Shown here: in pieces, positions 29,201 to 41,200 of the stretch
Layout of the letters: the number at the start of each line of letters is the position of its first letter
How positions within the stretch are numbered: position 1 is the first letter of the stretch
DNA from: Nilaparvata lugens
Taxonomy: Eukaryota; Arthropoda; Insecta; Hemiptera; Delphacidae
Assembly: GCF_014356525.2 (NCBI RefSeq)
Contig: NC_052506.1
Span: 16,990,486 to 17,054,485, forward strand
Direction of reading: 5' to 3'
DNA length: 64,000 nucleotides
Translations under genes and position numbers: made by a program
The notes under the pieces: model-generated
What the model was told of the DNA's origin: nothing
Database searches by the model: none
Seen by the model: only the letters and a program-made list of their open reading frames with translations

Positions 29201-32061
29201 TACACAAGGTTTTTTAAAACTTTGCATTTTAAGGATAATATGAAAGGAAAAGGAATTTCCTCCATCTACTCTGAAGATAGGATTAATCAGACTATAGAAT
29301 TATTCATAATCAATCAGCTGAAAAGTGGATTATTCATTGCATGCATTGCACAGATGTCTGGAGAGGCCGGTAAACAGGTGACACCAGATACACGTTTCTC
29401 ATCCACAAGTATCTGATGTCACCTGTTTGAAATGTTAACAAACTCAGTTCACGTTTGAATTTGTATTCAATATGATATAATTCTTCCAGTTCCGTGATAA
29501 TCATTCCATCTGATGAAAATTAATTTTTATCAATCAAAAATATTATAATTTCTTCAGCATTATTTAGTTCATTCGATTATTTTTAATCACCTATTAAATT
29601 AGTTTGTTCAAATGTAAGAATATTGATACTGATGGGCACGCATAATAATACCATGACTGCAAAACAAAATATTGAAACCAAAGACCTTGAAGATGCATAC
29701 CTCTTCAAGGTCTTTGATTGAAACTATAGACCTTATAGAAATAGACACGGCTTCTCCAGACATCTGTGTAATCCACTTGTCAGCTGATTGATTATGAATA
29801 ATTCTATAGTCTGATTAATCCTATATTCAGAGTAGATGATATATAATTAATTATATAGTGATATCAGAGTATGGAGGAATTCATTTTCTTTTCATATTAT
29901 CCTTAAAATGCAAAATTTCAAAAAACCTTGTGTATACATCGACGCGCAGTTGAAAAAGGAATATTCCTGCCAAATCTCATCGAATTCTATCAAAGCGTTT
30001 GGCCGTTACATACATACAGACAAAAGAAAATCCGAGTTAAATCAAAGACCTCACTACGTTCGGTCAATTACCATGTAACACAAATCAACATTATTGAAAA
30101 TAATTAATATTTAAAAAGTGTTGACACTAGCCTAGATCCTCAATCATCGCCTATCCAACTGTAATATCAACATTAGTCTCACCAAAGCTTCAATGTACAA
30201 AGAGAAAACTTGTAAGGTAGCCCAAACTGAACCGAGAACTTTCATGAGATCAGAACCTATTTCATTAGATTTGCCTAATGAAGGCAATGAAATGTTAATA
30301 TAACACAGACCCAATATCCTACTCTGTATGTGGTTTAGGGTCAAAACATGGTGAAGCAGCAAAGGTAGTAGAGTGTATTATAGAAGGTAGCTGAGAGAAT
30401 TAGAAATAATGCATGTGTCAGAATATATTAAAGCGGCGAGGGTAGATAGATGGATAGACGCCTTTATTTCTATTTTAAAACTTTACAAATAATGTGGGCA
30501 AAGTTAAGGCAATGTAAGAACCCCATCTTGAACTAGAGCCACCAAGGTAGCGTAGAAGGTAGAAGAAAGCAGAGACATTTAGATACGTATATTATTTAAA
30601 CACTATCAGATACCTTCTCTCTCTCTGATACACCTTCACCATTCTACTATGTTGTCACCCTCAAGTGGGAGAGTGGCCTCTAATTGCCTTAACTTCGTCA
30701 ACAACCTTTTTATTTATAAATTGTAAAAACACGGTGATTTATAACTAGCTAAATTTCTAGTATTTCTAGTAATAGCTCAAGATATCCATTAAAATGGTTT
30801 TAAATATAGGTTTTCCTAGTACATGGTACATGGATATCCATAGTTGAAATCTTCTATCCATTTTTTTGCACCACTTTCTTTTTATTTTGCTTTAATGTGT
30901 ATTGTTGTTGTTGTTTGCATGTATTCTTTTTGTTATTCTCTGTATTAAACTTGTATGTGTGTGTAAAAATAAATTGAATTGAAATCACCTTGGAAGTTTG
31001 TTCGTCGTTTGTGCTGGCAGGCTGACTATCCATTTGCAGCAGCTGTGCGATTCGACGATGCTGTATGATGGCCTTGGTGACAACGACACCGTCTCCAATC
31101 GCATCCAGGTCTGTCTCGAGGTAGGGCTTCTCGTACAACCCGCCCGTTGCCGGCAAGCCTTCCACTTGCATCTTATAGACACTGCGTCTTTTCACCTCAG
31201 TCATTCTGCTTCCGCTTAAAATCGACGGCGAATCTCCATTCAACGCTCTCTGAGCGTTCATCTCACTCGCTGTTTTCGGCGTACTATTCACCTGTGATAT
31301 CAACAACAAATATTCACACATATTATAACAAAAATTACTCTTTACCACTTCAATAAAAGAGTAATAAGAGTTGTGAATCATTATCATTTTTTTTATTTTA
31401 ATAATGTGATCTTCCCTTGTACCTCAATTTTATAAAGAAGTAAATTATTCTCAAGATGAAATATAAAACATTGTTCAGATTTTATAGAGTAATATACATT
31501 ATACAGATCAAGTCTTAATAAGGCAATGTGACTATTGAAATACTTGTGTTATTTAAATGATGATTATATTCTAAATTTGAAAGTTTCAGAATAATTTATA
31601 ACTTTAGCAAGCATTACAATATGCATTTTGAGTAAAAAGTTCAACTAACAACAAATTATTTACATGTCGCATATGTTTCAAGCAAAGTAAAGTTCAGTTT
31701 AGGTACTGATCATGATTATACTAGTAAAAGCAAGGTACAGTTGTTTCTATTGTCTTGTTTCAATAACAGTGTCACTAACGTGGGATTCAATATCCCACGC
31801 TTAGAAGAGCAATACTGTTATTTTCAAAACGATTGAAAAATTAATCTTTCAACAGAATAATAATAATATTAAATAACTTGTTTTAAAGTGATAATCACTT
31901 TACCCTCACCTCAATTGGAGTTCTTACAATGCCCTCAGTAGGTGAACGTGGATCTTTAATTGTTGGGAGCACTCTGGTGGCAGGTGGCTCAACTCCACCG
32001 TTATCTTCATTCCTGATACTCTGTATGCCAGATGAGTTACCCATGAATATTTTGATGAAAT
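26243..32061 (-). CDS. CDCA3: CDCA3 (Tome-1)-like mitotic regulator, four coding exons
   Basis: Exons on the minus strand are 32061-31910 (ATG at 32044-32042), 31291-30989, 28878-28579 and 26488-26243 (TAG at 26245-26243). All junctions are phase 0 with GT/AG borders, giving 327 residues against about 268 in human. The N-terminus MGNSSG is a possible myristoylation site; human CDCA3 also begins MG. The key motif is DPRSPTEGIVRTPIE, the hallmark of CDCA3. The last exon opens with RRPLSCLSKN, a D-box-like APC/C degron at the place of the human RSPLTILQDDN segment, and ends in a basic KRKVWRDIGEERKRR region. From family knowledge, CDCA3 promotes mitotic entry through SCF-mediated turnover of Wee1. 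Assignment rests on short motifs, the rest being poorly conserved. A non-coding first exon upstream is implied by the acceptor at 32062-32063. Confidence 0.72.
26862..27118 (-). mobile_element. Rearranged MITE, GGGCCGTTTGCACAGTCA family (inverted copy)
   Basis: From 26983 the sequence is the inverse of the 23600 and 46094 copies (AGTCAAAGTTTAAACT through CAGTTTAAAATGAAATT) but lacks the far terminus. A second left end lies at 26862-26900; the captured exon piece sits between the two ends. Confidence 0.65.
26912..26971 (-). repeat. Duplicated acceptor and start of the CDCA3-like last exon
   Basis: This segment repeats 26463-26533 (acceptor, pyrimidine-poor upstream intron and the first codons of the last exon) with a deletion of about 11 nt and few changes. 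It sits between two copies of a MITE end (TTAGTCTAA plus GCGGTTTGC/GCCGTTTGC). On the minus strand the duplicate acceptor would give PRRPLSSLSKLRQIGNFD, then CANRL and a stop, in the same phase as the real exon. Confidence 0.75.
27604..27779. mobile_element. Palindromic MITE carrying paired TGACGTCA sites
   Basis: Nearly perfect inverted repeat of about 75 bp per arm (CACTACCTCCGTAAACAAAG to its inverse) around a short loop. Each arm holds a palindromic TGACGTCA octamer (27633-27640 and 27735-27742), the CRE/ATF consensus. It lies in the last intron of the CDCA3-like gene. Confidence 0.78.
29067..30069. mobile_element. 1-kb fold-back element, AATTGACCGAACGTAGTGAG termini
   Basis: The first and last ~340 bp are inverted copies, including GACCGAACGTAGTGAGGTC and a CGACGCGCAGTT segment. 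The centre contains two small hairpins (29387-29436 with GGTGACA/TGTCACC, and 29684-29722 with AAAGACCTTGAAGA). It has no transposase. It lies in the CDCA3-like intron between exons 2 and 3. Confidence 0.75.
30441..30735. mobile_element. Small inverted-repeat element with LINE-like tail
   Basis: GTAGATAGATGGATAGA is followed by a sequence with TTTACAAAT and GTTAAGGCAATG that recurs inverted at about 30688-30730 (GCCTTAACTTCG, TTTATAAATTGTAAA). The GATAGAT edge resembles the inverse of the microsatellite tail of the LINE at 22.05 kb. Classification is uncertain. Confidence 0.45.
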
Positions 32062-35000
32062 CTGAAACAATTGGAATCATACGATTATAATCATAAGATT
32101 AGAACAATGAATACATTAAAAATGCAACTCCACTATGAAAGCTATTCATCTTTTCAACATTTTGATTATATCTTATATTTAAAAAAATGTTAATAACTAG
32201 AATAATTTATAAATGGATTGAAACAACGGCCAAATATGTGATGTACATAGTGCCACGGGGATCCCCAAACATCTGTAACCAGGCCAAATCGACTGATACC
32301 GATGGAGAAGGCTATGCAGTAGTTTAAATCAAATAAGCTGCGCCTGAATTGGAGGAAAACACAGAACCTGTTGTGTATCTTGAGGTTAGTCAGCCATGGT
32401 GAGGCAGTGGTCATCTCTAAGGTCTTATGGTGGACTTTATTCTATCATGGGAGCAAATGCTGTGTAATTGACTAGCCATGTAGTTCTTGATGATCATGTG
32501 CCTACCAGCTACTTAGATACAGCATACTATGGACTTTTCCATTGTCACTTGAATTTTAGAATAGTACTTTGGAGCAATTATGAAGGGCTGTGAAAGAACT
32601 CACCTTCTGCAAAAGTCAACTCAGTACCTGAAAACCTATCAGCCAATTTTCATACGTTTGAGAATACTGACTATCTACAGTCAGCAACTTACATGTATAG
32701 CTCATTGCCGTTTTACGGAGTGAGGTTCACGTCTTTCAGGAGAGGCACCAGCTACGCCAACACCAGGAGGCGAGGCAAGATCGACGTGCCCTACACAAGA
32801 CTGACAAAAGCAAAATACTTTCCCGCTATGCAAACGGTGAATATTTTCAACAGACTGCCACATTTTTGTGAATTAGATGTCTTGTAGGATCCATCTTGGG
32901 AAATTTCTCAATTTCCCTCAGGATTATAAGAGAGTCATTTTCAGAATCTACAGGAGGCGATAGACCATGTTCCTGTACATGATCATAGATTCTCCAAGTG
33001 GGAAAATTTGGATGCGATTGATATTGTAACAAGCTATAAAAACTTACCTAGCCCTGATATATACAGCCTATAGCATTTATATAGCGATGACTGCTGTCAT
33101 CGAGATGCCCCCTGAGCAGATTGATCAATGACTGTCTGCATACTGGTTTATTACCTGATTAATTATTGAAAAAATCGATGATTTCACCTATATTTCAAAA
33201 AGGCAATCCAGAGGAGCTGTCAAATTTCAGGACAAAAGCAATCATTCAAAATTTTTTCAAAATTGTCCAATCATTTGTACACACAAATGTCTGCCTATTT
33301 TGAGTGTAGCTTTTTCTTCCAATCAAAATATGCATTTTTTGGTTGAGAGACTGTTAAGGGCATTAGAGAGTAGACAAGGAGTTGTTGCTTCAACCCTATT
33401 CAACCTGACAAAGGCATTTGATTGTGTCTTGTATGATAATACTGCTGTAAAACTGGAGATATATGGCATATCTGGAGTAGTTCTCTGTCTCAGGATAGTG
33501 AGGGATTACTTTGCCAGAAGAAAGCAGGTCATCATGGTTCATGGAGCAGGATGTCATGTTTGGTGTGCTAGAGGGTTCCAACTGCTTTTCCTCATCTTCA
33601 TTATCATCCTTCAGATGGATGGGAATGAGGCTCTTTTATTTGCAGATCACATCACATTAATTGCACAGGATGAGGCTTCCCAAATGACCATCCCAATTGC
33701 TTGAAGAGGCTAGAGTGTGATTTTCATCAGACAAGTCGTGCATAATCCACCTTCCTTTGACAGACAAGAGGTTGTCATAGGAGCAACATGTGAGCATAGT
33801 TTGCAGTCGACTGTCAAAGGTGACATATCTGATGCGGAAGCTGAAGAGGCACGTGCCCACCAGGTACCTACTAAAAACCTACCACGGTCTCTTCCATAGT
33901 CACATCAACTACGGTTTAAAGATCCGGGGCCACGTGGGAGCATGTGAGAGGATTTTCCTGAAAAAAGTTCTTTACATTATCAGTAGCGCACCTGCCTTGA
34001 ATCCTACAGCTGAAGGGGAAACTCCATCCATATAGGTTTCAGGAGAGAGGTCAATTGCATCAGCACAACACCAGGACTAATATCAACCAGCCACAATCCA
34101 GACTGTCGCGTTTGCATAGCAACTACCCCATTCAAGCCATAAAAAATAAAAAAAACTGCCACAGAATGTCCGCAACCTCCAATTGTGTGGTTTCATGAAG
34201 GTGTTACTCAGAAACTTGTTAAGTGTGCAATTGTATGGTATTGGTGATGGCCACTTTTGTTTGAGTTATTTTAATGCTCGCATCTTCTAGTGCCATCTTG
34301 ATGAACTTTGTGTTTTAAATGTAACTTTAAAAAATTTTAGGCCTACGTAAATTAAGGTATTGCTGATTGAATTTAGTACAGTGAGTTATATTACAGAAGG
34401 CTATTAAGTTGACTTTTAATAAGCCTAATAAATAACTTGACTTACGGAACATTGATAGGCTTAACTATTAAATTTATCTGACTTTTAAAATTTGCTAAGT
34501 AAGTTACGGTACCTTACCACCAAATTATGTGATGATAAACGGTTTTAATATGAGTTCATGACAATATAATACCGGTACCTAACTTAAAAACAATTGTGTA
34601 GGCCTACCGTGTATCAATGTTGCTAAATATTAATAAAACAGGCATTATGTCAAATAATAATAAACTACCTAGGCTAATATTAATATAAAATATATATACA
34701 AACAGAATCATTTTGAAAACAAAGATCGGCTAACTTCTTTTATGATCTAACCAACGGTTTTGTCAAGTAGCCTACCTACAGTATATTTCTAATAAAAACA
34801 CGGAATTCCTCTCAAAACAGAAATAAACACTTACAAAAGTAATAATAAAACTTGTCACTCAAAATAATAAAAACTTGATATCCAGCAAGGTTAATAAAAC
34901 AGTTCATAAAAGTTATTCAAACAAAGAGCGTTCAAAATTTTTGAAAACAACAGTCAACAGTCAAACCGACAATCGTCAACCGACCTTCGACCTACTTTCG

Positions 35001-35229
35001 CCATATGGGCATCCCTTCTCCTTCTTTTTTTCAAAGTTGATTGCGATTGGCTCACACTACTGGAAACTCTGCTAACTAAATCAAAATGGAAAGAAGGCTT
35101 CAACAACGAAGAGACACCGATGTAATTTAGAATCGATAAAAAGGGCATACGCATACTGGAAGAAGAAGTTTGTTTACGCGTACCTTCTTCCTATCTATTT
35201 GATACTTTTTGTTTTGATTATATTTGGAA
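32062..35229. promoter_or_regulatory. Region between CDCA3-like and RCC2 starts; divergent promoter near 34.9-35.2 kb
   Basis: The two genes face away from each other. The proximal part holds an inverted CCAAT (ATTGG at 35046-35050, in GCGATTGGCTC) and a TTCAAA hexamer (35030-35035), the inverse of the CHR element TTTGAA found in many mitotic promoters. The exact starts are not visible. The 32.5-34.2 kb part is LINE debris, so the CDCA3-like leader exon should lie to the right of it. Regulation is inference. Confidence 0.4.
32480..34200 (+). mobile_element. LINE debris: two truncated, heavily decayed copies
   Basis: The first piece (about 32480-32890) reads as a LINE C-terminus: AYYGLFHCHLNF, then NTRRRGKIDVPYTRL and FNRLPHF. 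The second (about 33170-34200) begins in the RT domain (ISPIFQKGNPEELSNF), passes FNLTKAFDCVLYD and LLFADHITLIAQ, and ends with TYHGLFHSHINYGL. The catalytic box reads FADH where FADD is expected. Stops and frameshifts are frequent. Both resemble the LINEs at 55.7-61.6 kb. Confidence 0.7.
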
Positions 35230-38200
35230 ATGTCATCAAAACGTAAATCAAAAGGTGGACAGGGTCCTTCCAAAAAATCCAAGAAAAATGGCAAACGGCA
35301 CGATGATGATTTGAGTGACTTCGATGATTTTCACAGTGATGCTTCTAATGATGAATCGGCTAACCATTCTCACAACGACGATACAAATGAAATCGACGAC
35401 TTGCCGGTTAATGACTCATTGGTAAGTTTGTTTATCTAATTATCATGTTTATTTTCCATTTTTAAAAACATTGAAAGTTGTCAAAAATATCTTCTCCTAA
35501 TTTGGGTTATCCGGTGTTAACCTAGGTCCAACAACGAGGCCACGCTACGCTAGGTACTCTTTTGTCCTATTATGTGGCAATGTTAAGTTAAAATCTTCTC
35601 CAAATCTGACATTTCTTTGAATTATGCGATTCAAACCTTACACGTAGGCCTACTGATATTTACAATTACTGTCAAGGAATTTACTTGCCAAAATGTTGGT
35701 GGTACGGTAGGTAGGAACTCGTTAACCATAAATTCTAGTTGCATTAGATACAATTTTATAGCACTGTTTCTATTAATCAGTATGTTGAGAGGTCAAGACT
35801 ACCTTCTCATTTGAATCTGATGTAAATATATTATTTTCATCTCTTAAAGTGAGTTAAATTGAAACTGCCACCTGGCAATAAATGATGTGTGATCGTTTGT
35901 TAATTAGTAGAAAATTGCATTGTTTCTTTTTTGACAGTTATATTCAGCTTAATTTAAATGTAAATAAAAATATTAAGCTTAATAAGTTTTTCTCTCCTTG
36001 GGCCACAACTATACGAGCGTAAAAAACGCCAAATTTTTTTCATGCCGCTTCCACACTCTTGCCAAGTTCTTACAAATGTCGACAAGCGCAAGAATGTGAA
36101 TGTTTGTTATGCCTCCGCTCGCCTTTAATCCGCCCATATAGAAGTATACTGTAAGCACGTTGTAAGTGACTTGAGTGTGGCGCTGGTATTACAGGGTGAA
36201 TTGATTCTAAACGACGACTCTAGCCGCAAGACAAATGTATTAACGCCTGTACTATTTTACTGTATATTATTGTATCACTTATTTAAACTAGGCTATAGCA
36301 GTTGATACAGCGCGGCTACAGTTGTCGTCTAGGAATTAGACCGTCATTGTAAAAACTACATTTACGATCGTAACAGCCGTGTTCCGTTGGCGCCATGAAT
36401 TTTAAAGTCGTGCCAAATAAATTTTGCGCGTCTACTACTAAGTTACCGTAGTGCTTTAGTCTTGTAGGACAACATATATATTTTAAACCTGTAGCCTACT
36501 TAGTATTGTAGTACTAGCCACAGCCATGTAGTACTGTAAATTGCAGTAAGTGTGTCTTTTTACAGCGTGTCAAGGGCCCAGACCACATTGGGGTCATGCT
36601 CATTTGTGGATGTGCAAATTGGGACATGTCAGGAAGGAAAGCACCAATCAAGGGTTGTAAGACTGCTCATGTGGGGCGCAATCTCTATTCTCCTCATCGC
36701 ATCTCGACATTGTCTGGAATTCGGGTGAGGGTGGCTATTAGCGGTTGCAATGCTGCCCATAGTGTTATCATCACTGAGGATTGGAAGGCCATGTGCTTTG
36801 GTGAGTAGTAACCTGCTCTTGCCTCTTCAACAAAACAACAACAGCTTTCATGTCAAGAAACATGTCATGACAGCTTTTATAGTAATGAGTCAACAAATAA
36901 TGTTCAACTTTTTTGTCTATAAATAATAGAAAAATTCACATAACTTTGTTATTTGGTGAAGTTAAGCAGCACTTTGTAAACATTTCAACATTTGATGCTT
37001 ATAAATCTCAAAAACCTTTTTAATGGAGTTTCGTGAAGAGCTATTACAGTGAATTAACTTTTTTGTCAACTTTTATCTACTGCACTTTTTAGAATAGATC
37101 CATCATAATGTTTTAGTTCATCAATATGTAGGTGATTATTGACTTCCTAAAATATGAAGCTTGGCAGGTATTTCAAAAGCAAAACTAAGCCTTGGAACTC
37201 TGCACCAAGCCTTTGCCAAAGTTGTAACTTCTTGAAACCAATTTGAGAACCATCCACGGCGCCACCGGTATCAGTTTCATTGGCTTTAATTTGAAACACA
37301 TTACACTCCTGAAATTCATTTCATCCTTTAAACTAATCTTATTTTAGTACCGGTAAATCAAATTCTTGAAGTAATATTGCAGAAAATGACTAGTCTCAAT
37401 CAGACTACATATAGCCCAATCTAAAGTTATCAAATAGAAAAATGTGTTTTTGTTATTCCCCCCTTAGATTGAAATGAAAATTTGTTTTAATTTAATTGTT
37501 TCTGCAGGTCGAAATGAGAGAGGACAGTTGGGTTTGGGAGATATTGTCAGGAAAGACGTTCCAACGTACGTTGAAGAGTTGAAGGAACACACTGTCGTCA
37601 ACGCTGCCGTGGGACGCAACCACACTCTCTTCTTAACTGGTAAATTATTCCCTAGACAAGGTTTTTTTTCGGGAATTTCACAATATGTATTGGATTGTTA
37701 AAATATAATTTTAAGTATCAACTAATGTTCAAAAAATGATAAAAAGTGGTCCCTAGTCAGTCAACATTATTGTACAATATCATTTCGCTACCTACTTATA
37801 ACATCAGACCACACAAGACACAACTAGAATAAACACGATGCCATTAATAAGGAGGCCTGCTTATAGTATCGTGTTACTATTGTAGGATGATGCTTCTAGT
37901 TAACAGCCTGAAATTATTAGTAGGATATTTACCATCCAGGACAGCTAAGAAAACATCAAGGTTATGTGTCTCAATTATTATTTTAGGCTGTGATACTTGC
38001 ATGTAATATTATTCTGACCATTTTTGTAACTCCCAACAGATAGTGTCCTCTCAATTATACAGAAAATTATCTAATAATATATTATATTATTCAAACAATG
38101 AAGAATAAAGAGTAGACTGTAGTTCAACTGAAATTGATAAGATTAGATACATTTTATGAAAGAAAGCAAAACAAAAATATATTGAAAAACAAGTATACTA

Positions 38201-41200
38201 GGCTAAAAAATGAAAAACATTGCATTAAAAACACATCAATAGAAATACTATTTGTTCCAATCCAAAAACTCATATCGTATTTCTTAGTATGTTCTGCTAT
38301 TTATTTCGATGTTATGGCTTATGAACTTGTGATGGATATTTCGGTGCTTTATTGAGTTTCTGGTAGTTTTGCAGGTACTTGAAAAAGTGCTTGACAATGC
38401 ATCGACTGGTGATTGGTGAGTTACTAGTTTGAAAATAATTGTTTATGATGTTGGTTCAGATCGCGGCATCGTGTACGCCTGTGGCGATAACAAGATGGGT
38501 CAGTGCGGATCTGGCAATGGAGCACAGGAGCATCTGACCGCTGTTCGCGTAAGTTTCTCTTGAATTTTCTACTCTTTAGGATTTGAAATGCTTTTGGACC
38601 AGAGAGTGTTTCTCTATAATTTTCTACTCATAATGAGTAAACTAAATTTAATTTTAGTGAACTAAAACTTTAAGAACTGCACAATGAGAATATCAGTTCA
38701 TACGGAGATAGATTAGATGTCGTTTGAAACTCAGAATGTATTCATGAAAGTATTTTATCACATTATAATAAACTATTTGATCAAATTATAATAAATACGA
38801 CTTTAGCGACATGTAAGCTTAGCTAAACGATGAACTTAGATTATAATGACAATATGTCGTTTTTTTTTTCATTCAGTATGTGCGTAGATAGTGTATATGA
38901 TCCCAAGTCCAAATTTTAGTGACTTTTATGTCTACTCCTAGTTCATAGAAAAGTCTGGAAAGCAATGGAATTGGAAGTGTAATATAAGCACTATTTATTT
39001 AATATTATATGTCGAATAGAAAGGTGTTATAATACATATTCCTGCATCTGTATTACATTCCACTGTCTAATCCACAATTATAATGATGAATTATAAATAA
39101 ACCATTTTGATGAAAATTTATCTTGTCACTCTATGAGTTCAGTTCATTTCTTAAGGAGATAATGAATTGCTATTGTGGTTGATGCAGGTCAGGTACAAGG
39201 GTCCTCCTATTGTTAAAGTTGTGTGTGGCGCAGACTTCAGTGTCATTTTGGATTGCAAAGGAATGTTGCATTCTTTCGGCTCTCCTGAGTACGGCCAACT
39301 GGGTAAGTCAAATTTATAAGCAAAGTGCACATCATTTTTGTCTAAAATTCAATATAATTTTCTCTTGAACAAAATATTAAGATAGTGGTTAGCATAAAGA
39401 TTTTTTGCTCAGAGATTGCTCACGCCGATTTTTTTTTTTTATTCCTGCAATTCAGTTATCAATTGTTGAGAAATAGTGATTATAACAAAGGAGAGGGATT
39501 GATCAATGTGGATGGATTTATTAGTAAATTATGACAATCAATTATTTAATGTGCATTTTGTAGTAGTGAAATTAAATAAATCGATAGGGAATCTTGAAAT
39601 ATTTGGTTCACCTAATGGTCTTAATCTTGGATAATAACATATCTAGTAAAAGAAAGTTGTGTTCGGGGGGTGGGTGAGTTTGATATATGTGATTTGGTGG
39701 AATACGGATTCCCAATTGAGAACGGTAAATTTGAACGATTCTTCAATCATTAACTGATTTTGACTTGAGATTTATAACGTAAGAGATCTTTTTTATTTTC
39801 CTTTAGAACTCACCGCAATTTCCTGTAAACTCCCAATCAAAGGCGTTCCACATTCCTCGTCATTTCGGCTCTAGAAACCTGCTCTAATAAAGCTATATCA
39901 CAATATTTTTCTGTAATTTATATTTCTTTCCCGATGAACAATCAATAGAGTATTGGTTTTTATTCAATTTGACGGGCATACGAAGATAGGTCTTGATAGG
40001 CTATTAGACACCGGATCCGTAATGGGTCGGATAGGTATTACACAATAATTTTTATTTCCGTTAATAAATGCAGATCCTCTTATAGGCTTACTGATTTTCA
40101 TTCGTCATTTTGAAATATACATTTATAACATTTAGTTATGGAAAAATTATTCTCATAGATATGGTACTGTTGTCAATCAGTTATGACATTGATAATATCA
40201 CATGGTATTGAGCAATGATTTTTTGTCAGATTAGCGTTTTATTAATAGTTCATTTTGATTGTTTTGGTTTGTAGCCGGATGGGATATTTCATTTTTGTTT
40301 TTGCCTTTGTATTTGTAATTTTCTTTATACTAATCTTATTGTTTGTATTTTTATCATTTTGCAAGCAAGTTTAAAAAATATATATCTAAAATGAACTCAC
40401 AGCTAGCGCACAAGTTCGCCTTGCTAGCTGTGCCAATTCAATATATTCATTTGAAATGTATTATTCATTTCTATGATTATGTATCTACTGTATATTTCAG
40501 TTATTATTGTATTGATAATTTTAAGTATTTCAAGTGATTTTGTATTTTGGCGAAGTAAAGATTTTGATTTGATTTGAACATTCTATAGACTGCATCCCCT
40601 TGATTCGCCGGCCAGGATAGCCGAGACGACTAAGGCGTTGCATCCTTTAGTCTGCTAGTGCTACCTGGTCGAATCCCATAGAATAGGCATGGACGTTTGA
40701 TCTCCTCAGAAAATCACCCTCGCACTTTCATTACCCACGCACAAGCAAAAAGTTCATGTGGGAATCATCCGCTATGAAAAAAAGTGTTGAAATATCTCAA
40801 ATCTTCCATTACCCATGTCTTATTTGAAATTTTCCAGGTCACAATTCAAATGGCGAGTACATTGGTCGGGCGAACAAGATTTCGTACATGTGTGAAAAGG
40901 TGCCAAAAATAATAATGCTGTACGTTGATAAGGCCAAGGACAACCATACGACACCCATTGAAGTCACCGATATTCTCGACGTGGCTTGTGGAACCAACCA
41001 TACGGTAAATTTGATAATTAAGTTGAAATTTTCATCAACTACTTTCTGTTAGAATTAAAAATCTGATGAAAGAAAATAATTTGTTGTAATTTTATCAATG
41101 AAGTGGTGGTTCTTATTCTTGATTGTCTATAGATTTTTGCAAGAATTAAACTGAAAACCGGGAGGGAGTAGTTCTGTAAAGGAGAAGATTTGTATTTAGG

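Noticed and set aside
40611..40690. Possible functional tRNA gene
   Set aside because: A and B boxes exist but the acceptor and anticodon stems do not pair well and a repeat body follows; a SINE fits better.
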